From contig NZ_CP011382.1 of the NCBI RefSeq assembly GCF_000734895.2, positions 4,070,700-4,134,699 on the forward strand: a stretch of DNA of 64,000 nt, written 5' to 3'. A program made the position numbers and the translations under genes. Source of the DNA: Calothrix sp. 336/3 (GTDB lineage Bacteria; Cyanobacteriota; Cyanobacteriia; Cyanobacteriales; Nostocaceae). This document shows, in pieces, positions 1 to 8,679 of this stretch. The notes below the pieces were generated by a model. It did not search any database, had not been told where the DNA came from, and worked only from the letters and a program-made list of their open reading frames with translations. The stretch's first letter is position 1. Each line of letters begins with the position of its first letter.

Positions 1-961
1 CTATCATGACAGCCTTTGCTCCCATTGCCAAAGCTTTTAGAATATCCGTACCGCGACGAATACCACCATCAATTATTACTTCAGCCCGCCCATCTACAGC
101 CGTCACCACTTCTACCAATGCATCAACCGAGGCGATCGCCCCATCTAATTGTCTTCCTCCATGATTGGAGACAGCGATCGCCCTTGCACCACATTCCACT
201 GCTCTGACTGCATCATCACCCCGTAAAATACCTTTCACCACCAAGGGTAGGGGGGATAAAGACTGTAACCATTCTAAATCTCGCCAGGTGACTGCTGGGT
301 CGAGTTGCTGGGCAAAATAGGCAAAAAGTCCAGATTCTCCCTGGGTTTCTGGAATATTTAACCCGGAAAGCGTCGCTAAATTTGCCAGTTGTAAATTCTC
401 CGGTAGCGTTAACTGATTACGTTTATCCCGCTCTCGCACCCCCAGGACAGGTGCATCAACTGTCACACACAGTGCATTGTAACCCGCAGCATAGGCACGC
501 TCCACCAAGGCGCGAGTCAGTCCCCGGTCACGATGCACATATAATTGAAACCATAGGGGTGTGGAAATTGGGGAATTTTGAGAAGTCTGATATGCAGTGG
601 CGACTTCTTCGAGATTTTTATTAGACATCGTACTCAAAACCATCCCCACATTCCCCTGGGATGCTGCGGTTGCAGTGGCAATTTCTCCCTCTGGATGGGC
701 TAAACATTGAAATGCCATGGGAGCAATTAATAAGGGTAAAGCCAGGGATTGCCCCAAAATAGTGGTTTCCAAGTGGCGATCGCTCACATCAACCAACACA
801 CGGGGACGAAACCGGATTCTTTCAAAGGCAGCATGATTATCCCCTAAAGTAATTTCATCCCACGCTCCGCTCACATAATAATCCCAAGCCATTTTCGACA
901 AAGATTCTGCCGCTAATTGCTCATATTCAAAGATATTAATTGGTTGGGAATAGTAGTTCAC
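1..961 (-). CDS. FMN-dependent 2-hydroxy-acid (L-lactate/glycolate) oxidase, 3' end cut by window
   Basis: The protein reads from a GTG at 961 leftwards off the window edge, giving about 320 residues of a family usually near 365. It begins NYYSQPINIFEYEQLA and runs in one open frame through the FMN-binding TIM barrel. Visible family landmarks are the LVVKGIL strand with the flavin lysine, the SNHGGRQLD segment with the catalytic His and Arg, and DGGIRRGTDILKALAMGA near the cut end. Members oxidise L-lactate or glycolate to the keto acid, and in heterocystous cyanobacteria the close relative is mainly a lactate oxidase (family knowledge). The frame has a stop about 50 bases upstream and no ATG in between, so GTG is the likely start, although the true start may be a few codons off. 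It lies upstream of nothing obvious in an operon. Confidence 0.9.
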   Translation of the reverse strand, partial: MNYYSQPINIFEYEQLAAESLSKMAWDYYVSGAWDEITLGDNHAAFERIRFRPRVLVDVSDRHLETTILGQSLALPLLIAPMAFQCLAHPEGEIATATAASQGNVGMVLSTMSNKNLEEVATAYQTSQNSPISTPLWFQLYVHRDRGLTRALVERAYAAGYNALCVTVDAPVLGVRERDKRNQLTLPENLQLANLATLSGLNIPETQGESGLFAYFAQQLDPAVTWRDLEWLQSLSPLPLVVKGILRGDDAVRAVECGARAIAVSNHGGRQLDGAIASVDALVEVVTAVDGRAEVIIDGGIRRGTDILKALAMGAKAVMI

Positions 962-1007
962 GGAGGAATATAGAAAATAGAGAATAAATCGTGAGGTAAG
1001 TCCTATT

Positions 1008-1487
1008 TTAATTATTTAGACACTCATAATTATCAAAACAACAAACCTGTCCAGAACATTGCATTTCCTCATCTAGCACATTAAAAATCACTGCTTCTTG
1101 AATAGCAAAGCGTTTTCCAGTCTGGGAAATTCTGACTCCCGACCATTTCCGAATACCGCTACTAGCCGCACTGGCAATCAATTTATTACGTTCCTGTTGT
1201 TCCCCTGCCTCGGCAGATTTGCGAGATGGAGTTTGGATTAATTCCTGCCAAGACAATTCCAAGACATCGAGAGCTTTTTGATTGCCATAGTTAAAAATTG
1301 GGTCACTTTCTGTACCATGGGAAATCACGACAAAGTTTGCGGTAAATAATTGATAAGCAATATCTTCTAAGGAACCATGGCAATCTAACAACGGGTATCC
1401 TAACCAATGCTGATGACTTTTAAGGATGCGCTGGGTGTGGATAATTATCGATTCCTGCTGCCACGGAAGTTGATTATCATTACTCAT
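1008..1487 (-). CDS. MEKHLA domain protein (PAS-like)
   Basis: This 159-residue protein carries a MEKHLA domain over most of its length. The typical core, FVVISHGTESDPIFNYGNQ, lies at residues 52-70, followed by ALDVLELSW and a TPSRKSAEA segment at 87-94. MEKHLA domains resemble PAS folds and are found alone in cyanobacteria and at the C-terminus of plant HD-ZIP III factors; the ligand and role of the free-standing form are unknown. It is transcribed in the same direction as the oxidase gene that follows at 961, with 46 bases between, so the two could be co-transcribed. No signal peptide or membrane segment is visible. Confidence 0.85.
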   Translation of the reverse strand: MSNDNQLPWQQESIIIHTQRILKSHQHWLGYPLLDCHGSLEDIAYQLFTANFVVISHGTESDPIFNYGNQKALDVLELSWQELIQTPSRKSAEAGEQQERNKLIASAASSGIRKWSGVRISQTGKRFAIQEAVIFNVLDEEMQCSGQVCCFDNYECLNN

Positions 1488-1596
1488 AGATAGAGAGAAA
1501 AATCACAAGCATTGACTAGAATATTAAGTATCCCATGAAATGGGCAAAAGAGAATTAAAAACTCTCCACCTTTCCCTGACACCCTTCCCCTCTGAT

Positions 1597-2031
1597 ATGA
1601 TGCCAATATTTCACCTTGCTTTCCCAATTACAGACATCACCCAAGCGAAAACATACTATGTAGATGGGTTGGGTTGTATTCCTGGTCGAGAAAATCCCCA
1701 CGCTCTGATTCTCAACCTCTATGGACATCAATTAGTAGGACACATCACCAAAGAAAAACTCATCCCCCAAAAGGGTATTTATCCCAGACATTTTGGTTTA
1801 ATTTTCACTGATGAGTCAGCCTGGGAAAATTTACTGCAAAGGGCACAAAAAAATAATTTGTTATTTCGAGAAGAGGCGAAAGAGCGTTTTGTTAATACTC
1901 AGTTAGAACATCGGACTTTTTTCTTAGAAGACCCTTTCTATAATTTGATGGAATATAAATACTACCGTCACCATGAAGCTATTTTTGGTGGTGGGCAACA
2001 TCAGCAAATTGGTGACACTCGTCCTGAATAA
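1597..2031 (+). CDS. VOC family (glyoxalase/dioxygenase-like) protein
   Basis: The product is about 144 residues from either of two adjacent ATGs (1597 or 1600); a longer frame from 1540 adds a non-conserved leader and is unlikely. It starts with MPIFHLAFPITDITQAKTYY, the first beta-alpha-beta module of the vicinal oxygen chelate fold, with a metal-ligand-type His near the start. A C-terminal module ends FFLEDPFYNLMEYKYY, where the Glu of MEYKYY sits at the usual last metal-ligand position. The substrate cannot be told from sequence; members include glyoxalases, ring-cleaving dioxygenases and resistance proteins. Its 3' end overlaps the convergent lipase gene by 53 bases. Confidence 0.82.
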   Translation: MMPIFHLAFPITDITQAKTYYVDGLGCIPGRENPHALILNLYGHQLVGHITKEKLIPQKGIYPRHFGLIFTDESAWENLLQRAQKNNLLFREEAKERFVNTQLEHRTFFLEDPFYNLMEYKYYRHHEAIFGGGQHQQIGDTRPE

Positions 2032-2638
2032 GGGGTGTTTTGAGAATTTCCCCGACTTTTTCGATGCTTTGAGTATCCTTAATCATCCACGCATGGAGCA
2101 TAACAGGTAAAATCACTTCTTCTCCCACAGGAACCTGTGAGCTTTGTGGAGGCAGAATCATTAAATCATAGGGAGTCCACATGGAAGTAAATTGGACTTT
2201 TTCTAGGATATGTATATCCTGATTTAAGTCTGCTAAAAATTCGCTATTGGGGCGCATTTGCGAACAACCAATACCCGGACGTAAATAGGCAATCCATGTA
2301 CCATTGTGGGGTGAGGAAATCGTGATGAAGCGTTGTGTTCGCTGAATTCCCCCTAAACGCTGGACATAATAACGACTGACAATACCTCCCATACTAAAAC
2401 CAACAATATCTATGGGTTGTTCTGGGGCAAAATTTTTATCAATATATTTCTTGATTTGCTGGGCTAATTCATCCAAACCAACTTCCCCACAGTTAGGCTT
2501 TAAATCGATGGTGTGAACATTCCAGCCCTTGCGAGTCAAATCGAGTACCATTCTGTAGAAGACTCGCCCCGTATCAAAAATGCCATGTACCAATAATACA
2601 GGGTTACGCTTGTCTGTAATGCTATTCATGGATGCCAT
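1979..2638 (-). CDS. alpha/beta-hydrolase, lipase-like
   Basis: This 219-residue protein has the alpha/beta-hydrolase order: oxyanion-hole strand PVLLVHGIFDTG (residues 13-24), then the nucleophile elbow GFSMGG at 80-85 with Ser82. The elbow is followed by IVSRYYVQRLGG, typical of EstA/LipA-type triacylglycerol lipases of cyanobacteria. The ITISSPHNGT segment is the usual lid-proximal region. There is no signal peptide, so a cytoplasmic esterase or lipase is the simplest reading. It is convergent with and overlaps the VOC gene, and its start at 2638 diverges from the kinase gene 193 bases away. Substrate is unknown. Confidence 0.85.
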   Translation of the reverse strand: MASMNSITDKRNPVLLVHGIFDTGRVFYRMVLDLTRKGWNVHTIDLKPNCGEVGLDELAQQIKKYIDKNFAPEQPIDIVGFSMGGIVSRYYVQRLGGIQRTQRFITISSPHNGTWIAYLRPGIGCSQMRPNSEFLADLNQDIHILEKVQFTSMWTPYDLMILPPQSSQVPVGEEVILPVMLHAWMIKDTQSIEKVGEILKTPLIQDECHQFADVAHHQK

Positions 2639-2831
2639 TCATCGGATTGAGGTTTGTACAAAATTTAACTGAAGGGTGTAAGATTGCACAAGATGGCTAT
2701 GACAGTCCCCTGAGTGGCTGTTTTCCAGTCAGGAGAAGAGTTAACCCATTGAAGTTGTCTAGTCAAAAATATTCACGTCATCGCTCTGTCAGATAGGGCA
2801 AAATGATAACAGGTATTCCTCTATCCATCAC

Positions 2832-4040
2832 ATGAGCTACTGCCTTAATCCTCAATGTCCCAAGCCTCAAAATACTAACGCTGGCAATTTTTGCCTAACT
2901 TGTGGTTCTAAATTACTCCTCAAAGAACGCTACCGTGCCATTAAACCCATCGGACAGGGTGGTTTTGGTCGTACTTTTGTGGCAGTGGATGAGGATAAAC
3001 CATCCAAACCCCGTTGCGTGATTAAACAATTTTACCCCCAAGCCCAGGGTACAAGTACGGTACAAAAAGCGGTGGAACTGTTTAACCAAGAAGCGATGCG
3101 ATTGGATGAGTTAGGAAAGCACCCCCAAATCCCAGAATTACTTGCTTATTTCACCCAAGACGATCGCCAGTATTTAGTACAAGAATTTATTGATGGACAA
3201 AACCTAGCCCAGGAACTCGCTGATGGGGGTGTATATAATGAAGTACGTATCCGTCAGCTATTAGATGATTTATTGCCCGTATTACAATTTTGCCACGCAC
3301 AGCAGGTAATTCATCGAGATATTAAACCAGAAAATATCATTCGTCGGGGTAGCGATCGCAAACCTGTAGTCGTGGATTTTGGTGCTTCCAAGGTTGTCAC
3401 CCATACTGCTCTCAATCGTACAGGTACAAGCATCGGCAGTCCAGAATATGTAGCACCAGAACAAATTCGCGGACAGGCAATTTTTGCCAGTGATATTTAT
3501 AGCTTGGGAGCAACTTGTTTAAAGCTGTTAACTGGGCGATCGCCCTTTGACCTTTACGATATCAATCATGATACTTGGATTTGGCGAGAATATCTGGCAA
3601 ATCCTATTAGTAAAGATTTAGGTGACATCTTTGATAGGATGCTGGAAAGTATTCCGGCTCGTCGTTATCAAACTGTTGCAGAAATCTTACAAATTTTAAA
3701 TCAACCATCTTCCTCTTCAGTCATTTCTCCACCTATCAAAACCAATTTTGTTGTTCCCCAGTCAACCATGGCAGCAACCCAAATCTCTGCTCCACCTACC
3801 TCTGTTGCCAATAATACAGAAGTTTCTCCCCCCAATCCTGTTAATTTAAATCCTACAAATAACCCAACCAACTCCCGCATCGACCAAGAGTTAGATGAAA
3901 TTAAAACTATGTTTACGGGGATTAATAAACCTGGGAGCAAAACCAGTAATTCCCCGACATCATCAACTCCCTCACCCAAAAGTAAAATTGATGATGAACT
4001 GGAAGAATTACGGGCTAAATATTCTAATAACGAAAGTTAA
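2832..4040 (+). CDS. Ser/Thr protein kinase with N-terminal zinc ribbon
   Basis: The 402-residue protein opens with a four-cysteine zinc-ribbon-like motif (Cys4, Cys9, Cys21, Cys24), the mark of the cyanobacterial 4-Cys kinase group. A complete Hanks-type kinase domain follows: glycine-rich loop GQGGFGRT at 41-48, ATP lysine in VIKQF (Lys65), catalytic HRDIKPEN at 161-168, DFG at 182-184 and APE at 208-210. All key residues are present, so it should be active. The last 110 residues are Pro/Ser/Thr/Asn-rich and low in complexity, with two short acidic helices (DQELDEIK and DDELEELR). There is no transmembrane segment. Targets are unknown. Confidence 0.92.
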   Translation: MSYCLNPQCPKPQNTNAGNFCLTCGSKLLLKERYRAIKPIGQGGFGRTFVAVDEDKPSKPRCVIKQFYPQAQGTSTVQKAVELFNQEAMRLDELGKHPQIPELLAYFTQDDRQYLVQEFIDGQNLAQELADGGVYNEVRIRQLLDDLLPVLQFCHAQQVIHRDIKPENIIRRGSDRKPVVVDFGASKVVTHTALNRTGTSIGSPEYVAPEQIRGQAIFASDIYSLGATCLKLLTGRSPFDLYDINHDTWIWREYLANPISKDLGDIFDRMLESIPARRYQTVAEILQILNQPSSSSVISPPIKTNFVVPQSTMAATQISAPPTSVANNTEVSPPNPVNLNPTNNPTNSRIDQELDEIKTMFTGINKPGSKTSNSPTSSTPSPKSKIDDELEELRAKYSNNES

Positions 4041-4106
4041 GACAATTCAAAATTCCATAATCCTTCGTCAACCAGCAAGATATCTAGAAAAACCAATTAT
4101 CAAATC

Positions 4107-4727
4107 TCAACTTGCCAGTTGTTTATATCGTTTCTGCATATCCTCAATCGTAAATACTGAGACAAAATTTAACCCTACAGATTCGTAGAATTCCGCTCCT
4201 CCTTGTTGACGGTCTACCAGGGAAATTACTAGGTCTACAGTATAGTTTGCTGCTCTCAGTCTCTCCACAGCCTTCATTGCAGACTGTCCTGTAGTCACGA
4301 CATCTTCCAACACAACCACCTTGGCTCCAGGGGGTAAAATGGGACCTTCAATGTATGCTTGAGTACCATGTCCCTTGGCTTCCTTACGGACAATGAGGGC
4401 TGGAATTGGTCGATTCTCATAGACAGAAATCACGCTGACAGCACTAACAATGGGGTCTGCTCCCAAAGTTAAGCCCGCCACTGCATCCGTATCCGTAGGT
4501 AATAAAGATATCAAAATCCGGGCGATCGCCAAAGCACCTTGAGGATGGAGTGTTACCTGCTTGCCATTGATATAGTAAGTGCTAGGTTGTCCGGAAGAGA
4601 GAACAAAATCCCCTTCCTTGTATGCTAGCTGACAAAACAAATCAAGCAGTCGCCCACGGAGAGTTTTTAAATCCGCAGTATTTGCCCAAACATCTGTCGT
4701 AGTCAGGATTTCAGTTTTTTCAGTCAT
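4107..4727 (-). CDS. pyrE: orotate phosphoribosyltransferase
   Basis: The 206-residue protein is an orotate phosphoribosyltransferase, which joins orotate and PRPP to make OMP in pyrimidine synthesis. The PRPP-binding motif VVVLEDVVTTGQS lies at 137-149, and the flexible catalytic loop with RKEAKGHGT at about 114-122. Length matches the bacterial enzyme. It is divergent from the secreted-protein gene at 4823 and convergent with the kinase gene. No attenuator or PyrR-like site was recognised in the 95 bases upstream. Confidence 0.95.
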   Translation of the reverse strand: MTEKTEILTTTDVWANTADLKTLRGRLLDLFCQLAYKEGDFVLSSGQPSTYYINGKQVTLHPQGALAIARILISLLPTDTDAVAGLTLGADPIVSAVSVISVYENRPIPALIVRKEAKGHGTQAYIEGPILPPGAKVVVLEDVVTTGQSAMKAVERLRAANYTVDLVISLVDRQQGGAEFYESVGLNFVSVFTIEDMQKRYKQLAS

Positions 4728-4822
4728 TACAAAACGGTTAAAGTTGTGCTACACCAATGGTTGAACTCTAGGAGTTCAGAAGACAAAGACAAGTTTAAGT
4801 TAACACCAACGGAGCATAAGAC

Positions 4823-5257
4823 ATGACTTTAAGGTTGAAAGCGATGACTAGCTTGCTAGTGCTTTTCGCTACAGCTACATTCTTGCCATCTGTAGCAGTC
4901 GCTGACACAGAAACATCTAATTATGAAACAACAAGTGATGTATTTGAACGGGCTTTTTACAAAAATGACCCTAATTTTTATGGTAATACTAGCAGTCGCC
5001 GAGATTTGAATTTAATTTTAGGTACTGGTTCACGCTTACGTAGCGGTTTCCCTGAGCATGAAATTGCTAGGGATGCAGAGTTAGTTAATACCCTGTATCG
5101 GGACATTATGCATCAACAAGCAACCTACGATCCCTACATTCGTACCCCAGATTTACCTAATCCCTACACAAGTTCTGTTCTCATGTCTCCCAGGATGAAT
5201 GCTAACAAGCTGAAAACTGGTACAGAATTTCGATTTGATGATATGTCCAATCGTTAG
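4823..5257 (+). CDS. small secreted protein of unknown function
   Basis: I do not recognise a named family. The 144 residues begin with a clear signal peptide: basic start, hydrophobic core SLLVLFATATFLP, and a likely cleavage after AVA near residue 27. The mature part is polar with no cysteines. It contains FERAFYKNDPNFYGN and a region beginning RRDLNLILGTGSRLRSGFPEHEI, which look constrained rather than random. An AGCATAAG stretch precedes the ATG and gives no strong ribosome site. A periplasmic or extracellular location is inferred. It sits between pyrE (divergent) and the tRNA gene. Confidence 0.75.
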   Translation: MTLRLKAMTSLLVLFATATFLPSVAVADTETSNYETTSDVFERAFYKNDPNFYGNTSSRRDLNLILGTGSRLRSGFPEHEIARDAELVNTLYRDIMHQQATYDPYIRTPDLPNPYTSSVLMSPRMNANKLKTGTEFRFDDMSNR

Positions 5258-5449
5258 GAGTGCTGTTGGGGAAAACCAATTATCCCCAATCCTGGGGCTA
5301 GGTATTCTACCTGCCCTAGACACAGCATTAGGATAAATTGACCAGAGATTGTTTAGTCGTAGGACTTATCACAATCGTGACGAGAACAGGATATTTTGAG
5401 ACAATTTCCTACTGTCACAATCTTGTGAATGCTTTGTCTGGAATAGCAA

Positions 5450-5522
5450 TCCAGGGTGCAGGAGTTGAACCTGCCTAACGCGAATTATGAGTTCGCTGCC
5501 TCAACCGCTCGGCCAACCCTGG
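5450..5522 (-). tRNA. tRNA-Ile (anticodon CAU, lysidine type)
   Basis: The reverse strand folds into a 73-base cloverleaf: a 7-bp acceptor stem CCAGGGT/ACCCTGG plus discriminator A, and a D arm GCCGAGCGGTTGAGGC. The anticodon stem is GCGAA/TTCGC around loop CTCATAA, and the T stem is GCAGG/CCTGC. The anticodon is CAU. The body resembles the plastid trnI-CAU gene (loop CTCATAA, TTCAA T loop) more than either methionine tRNA. It is therefore most likely the AUA-reading isoleucine tRNA whose C34 is modified to lysidine by TilS. No 3' CCA is encoded. Confidence 0.88.
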
Positions 5523-5658
5523 AAGAATCTTGACTATTGTAGCGTGAGTTTTTGCAATTGTGTATACCTTTATGGGAGTTTAGCAGATTTTTGTTCACAA
5601 CATTCAATCTGGGGAAAGAGGAGACTAATATTAATTAAGTTCCTTTGAGAAATGGAGA

Positions 5659-5684
5659 TAGCCCTGAGCGGAGTCGAGGGGCTA
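5659..5684. repeat. short interspersed palindromic element
   Basis: TAGCCCT and AGGGGCTA form an imperfect inverted repeat around GAGCGGAGTC. Elements with the core CTGAGCGGAGTCGA are scattered through many bacterial genomes, so this is probably a dispersed repeat and not a gene-specific site. It lies inside the longer open frame upstream of 5741, which argues against translation starting before 5741. Confidence 0.5.
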
Positions 5685-5740
5685 AAAACTTCAGTCCTTA
5701 TATATTAAAAGCAGTATTTTTCTGCCCTAGCTTGTCAGCA

Positions 5741-6445
5741 ATGAGACTAAATTCCACTGTACTTCTGACTTTAACTCTGTTAACTCTAATGTTGGGTGCT
5801 GGTTCTGTGAGCGCATTTTGGGGATTTACCCTGGGTAGTGCAGCACTCAAAGGGGTGACTGCACCCGATTCTCGTCCGACGAGTAAGTTTACCAGTAGTA
5901 AGACGAGTAATAATCCCAATGGAGCGGTGACTTTCTTGAAAGAGGAAGAGATATTGAAAATCGTCAAAGCACGGATTGAGGGTAAGACGAAAGCAGCGAA
6001 ATCCGACAAGAAAGACGAAGAAGAGGAAATTGAAGAAAATAAACCAGAAATTTCCCAGGAAACCCCAGAAGCAGAGGTAGAAGAAAAACCCCAAGCAGGT
6101 TTTCCGATTAATTCTGAAAGTGAAGGTGTTAGCTTTGCTGTACAGTCTGCACGTTACTCTGGGGGTGCGTTACAGCTGAGAGTGAAAATGCAAAACAAAA
6201 GTGTGGATACGGTTCGCTTTCTTTATAGTTTTCTAGATGTCACCGATGATAAAGGCAGAACCCTGAGCGCAAGTACGGAAGGTTTACCAGCAGAGTTGCC
6301 TGCGAATAGTTCCACATTTTCTGGTACGGTGAGTATTCCCACTGCTTTGTTAGATGACGTGAATCGGATTTCCTTGTCGCTGACAGATTATCCTGCACAA
6401 AAACTGAAGTTACAGGTATCTAATGTTCCTGTCGAAAAACAGTAA
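5741..6445 (+). CDS. secreted protein with acidic linker, unknown function
   Basis: The start at 5741 is preferred because the protein then begins with a signal peptide (MRLNSTVLLTLTLLTLML, cleavage likely after VSA near residue 25). A frame open from 5645 would prepend sequence derived from a dispersed repeat. The 234-residue product has a Ser/Thr-rich stretch, a highly charged Lys/Glu linker (about residues 75-120), and a compact C-terminal beta-rich domain of about 110 residues starting GVSFAVQSARYSGG. That domain looks like an immunoglobulin-like or FxLYD-type fold. Role unknown; a periplasmic location is inferred. Confidence 0.72.
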   Translation: MRLNSTVLLTLTLLTLMLGAGSVSAFWGFTLGSAALKGVTAPDSRPTSKFTSSKTSNNPNGAVTFLKEEEILKIVKARIEGKTKAAKSDKKDEEEEIEENKPEISQETPEAEVEEKPQAGFPINSESEGVSFAVQSARYSGGALQLRVKMQNKSVDTVRFLYSFLDVTDDKGRTLSASTEGLPAELPANSSTFSGTVSIPTALLDDVNRISLSLTDYPAQKLKLQVSNVPVEKQ

Positions 6446-6510
6446 TTTTCCTGACAAATCAAATTGTCAATCTCAAAATCTCAAATCCTGGTGTCAGTTG
6501 TGCATGAGCT

Positions 6511-7863
6511 TTGGCAGTGAATAGTTATCTGAGCTTGAGTTGGACTGAGATGGGGCTGCGATTGTTATCAGTTTTATTACTGATTGCGATCAATGCTTTT
6601 TTTGTCACTGCGGAATTTTCCATGGTGACAGTGCGGCGATCGCGGATTCATCAGTTAGTCGCAGCTGGTGATGTACAGGCGATCGCGGTAGAAATTTTGC
6701 AGCGCAGTATCGATAGATTACTATCTACAACTCAGCTCGGTATTACCCTGTCGAGTTTGGCATTAGGCTGGATAGGTGAAAGTACTATCGTGGGTTTAGT
6801 GAGTTATTGGCTAAAATCCTTACCTTTGCCTAGTCGGGTAGATAACTTTATTGCCCATTCCCTGGCGATTCCCCTGGCTTTCTTATTTGTTGCCTACCTA
6901 CAGATAGTCTTGGGTGAACTTTGTCCCAAATCCATAGCAATGCTGTACGCTGAAGAACTAGCGATGTTTTTGGGTCCTTCGGTTCGGGCGATCGTCCGCT
7001 TTTTTAACCCGTTTATTTGGGTTCTCAATCAGTCAACTCGCTTTCTCCTACGTTTATTCGGTATTGAATATACAGGGCAAAGCTGGCGACCTCCCGTCAC
7101 CTCAGAAGAGTTACAATTGATTATCTCAACAGAACGAGAATCCACAGGTTTAGAAGCTGAAGAAAGGGAATTACTGAAAAATATCTTTGAATTTGGGGAT
7201 GTTACTGCCCAAGCTGTCATGGTTCCCCGCGCAAATATTATTTCCCTACCCAAAAATGCCACTCTCCACACATTCTTTCAGCAAATGGCAGATACTGGTC
7301 ATGCTTGCTACCCAATCATTAATGAGTCCATTGATGATATTTTGGGAGTCGTTTACTTCAAAGATTTAGCAAAACCCCTTGCCATCGGCAAGCTGAATCT
7401 AGAACATCCCCTGGAGACTTGGATGCATCCAGCAACATTTGTTCCAGAGAACACAGCACTGAATGAACTTTTGCCAATGATGCAACGTGGCAAACCAACT
7501 ATGGTGATAGTGGTAGACGAGTTCGGTGGCACAGTGGGGTTAGTAACACTAAAAGATGTGATTGCTCAAATTATTGGCATCAATGTGGAAGCTGAACATA
7601 GTGATGATTTATTCATTCAGCTACCAGATAGTCAGACCTTCCTCATTCAAGCCCAGATGAACCTAGAAGACTTGAATAACATCTTAAACATCAATTTACC
7701 CCTACGGAAAGATTATCAAACCCTGGGGGGATTTATTCTGTTCTTTCTGCAAAAAATTCCCAAGCAGAATGAAAGTTTTCGTTACCAAAACCTGGAGTTT
7801 ACCATTGTCTCTATCCACGGTCCCCGCTTGCATCAAGTCCAGATTAGGCGTTTGGATGTTTAA
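6511..7863 (+). CDS. CNNM/CorC-type membrane protein (hemolysin family)
   Basis: The 450-residue protein has the CNNM/CorC/HlyC layout. A DUF21 transmembrane domain covers about residues 10-200 and carries AINAFFVTAEFSMV and the helix-breaking LGEL(C)PKS motif. A pair of CBS domains follows at about 215-345, containing VMVPRANI and VVDEFGGTVGLVTLKDV. A C-terminal CorC_HlyC domain ends the protein. Family members are proposed Mg2+ or Co2+ transporters or exporters; the hemolysin name is historical. The start is uncertain: TTG 6511, GTG 6517 or ATG 6550 are all possible, and TTG gives the longer first helix. Confidence 0.9.
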   Translation: MAVNSYLSLSWTEMGLRLLSVLLLIAINAFFVTAEFSMVTVRRSRIHQLVAAGDVQAIAVEILQRSIDRLLSTTQLGITLSSLALGWIGESTIVGLVSYWLKSLPLPSRVDNFIAHSLAIPLAFLFVAYLQIVLGELCPKSIAMLYAEELAMFLGPSVRAIVRFFNPFIWVLNQSTRFLLRLFGIEYTGQSWRPPVTSEELQLIISTERESTGLEAEERELLKNIFEFGDVTAQAVMVPRANIISLPKNATLHTFFQQMADTGHACYPIINESIDDILGVVYFKDLAKPLAIGKLNLEHPLETWMHPATFVPENTALNELLPMMQRGKPTMVIVVDEFGGTVGLVTLKDVIAQIIGINVEAEHSDDLFIQLPDSQTFLIQAQMNLEDLNNILNINLPLRKDYQTLGGFILFFLQKIPKQNESFRYQNLEFTIVSIHGPRLHQVQIRRLDV

Positions 7864-7966
7864 TCAACATCAAAAAACTCAGAATTTTTTCCACCAGGGG
7901 TAGGGGGTAATCAGTCAAATCAATGGTGAGTGTTTGTCCTTGTAACTGGAAAAATCGCCATTCCAC
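7844..7966 (-). CDS. possible short ORF or gene remnant downstream of queC
   Basis: The reverse strand after queC stays open without an ATG and encodes a peptide containing SPVEWRFFQLQGQ and LTDYPLPLVEKILSFL, which looks like real protein. The only standard start in frame is a GTG at 7966 (40 residues); the frame is open back to about 7998. Its end overlaps the last 20 bases of the CNNM-like gene. It could be a small conserved gene with an unusual start, or the tail of a decayed gene. I do not recognise a family. Confidence 0.35.
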   Translation of the reverse strand: MEWRFFQLQGQTLTIDLTDYPLPLVEKILSFLMLIKHPNA

Positions 7967-7995
7967 TGGTGACTGTAAGGCATAAGTTATTTTCC

Positions 7996-8679
7996 CTATC
8001 CCCTATGTTCATAATCTATGGGATCGACTAATCCTAATTCTGCAAAAGCCGCCAAACGCAGACGACAGGAATCACACACACCACAGGCAGACTCACCGCC
8101 AGCGTAACACGACCAGGTAAGCTCCCAGGGGACTCCTAATTGATTGCCCAGTTGAATAATTTCGGTTTTTTTCAAATTAATTAGGGGTGTGACAATGGAA
8201 ATAGGATTACCTTCTCTTCCTTGCTTTGTCCCTAATCGGAAGACTTCTTGCATCCCTTGGATATAGTCCGGACGACAATCGGGGTATCCTGAATAATCTA
8301 AGGCGTTGACACCGATATAAACTCTTTCTGCGGCGATCGCCTCCCCATAGGCAAGGGCAAAACTGAGAAATATCGTGTTGCGAGCGGGAACATAGGTGAC
8401 AGGAATATTTTCTGACATTTCCGCCAGGGAACGCTCAGAAGGTAAATCAATGGCACTATCTGTGAGAGCGGAACCCCCCCATAGCCGCAAATCAAAGCTG
8501 ATCACCTGGTGTTGGGTAATACCTGCTTCCTTGGCGATCGTCAATGCTGAGTGTAATTCCCGTCGGTGTCGCTGCTGATAGTCAAAGGAAATAGCATAGC
8601 AATCACAACCATCAGCCATAGCTTGATAAAGTACACAAGTAGAATCTAGTCCACCAGACAACAAAATTACAGCCTTCAT
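7996..8679 (-). CDS. queC: 7-cyano-7-deazaguanine synthase
   Basis: QueC converts 7-carboxy-7-deazaguanine to preQ0 with ATP and ammonia, a step towards queuosine. From the ATG at 8679 the 227-residue protein starts MKAVILLSGGLDST, with the PP-loop SGGLDS at 8-13. The zinc site is complete: Cys191 in WSCY, then Cys199, Cys202 and Cys205 in ACGVCDSC. An upstream in-frame start at 8748 only adds a hydrophobic leader not found in QueC. No preQ1 riboswitch was recognised upstream, and no other queuosine genes are adjacent. Confidence 0.95.
   Translation of the reverse strand: MKAVILLSGGLDSTCVLYQAMADGCDCYAISFDYQQRHRRELHSALTIAKEAGITQHQVISFDLRLWGGSALTDSAIDLPSERSLAEMSENIPVTYVPARNTIFLSFALAYGEAIAAERVYIGVNALDYSGYPDCRPDYIQGMQEVFRLGTKQGREGNPISIVTPLINLKKTEIIQLGNQLGVPWELTWSCYAGGESACGVCDSCRLRLAAFAELGLVDPIDYEHRG

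Noticed and set aside
5645..5740. Upstream extension of the secreted protein gene at 5741
   Set aside because: It would translate a dispersed palindromic element and destroy the signal peptide at the true start.
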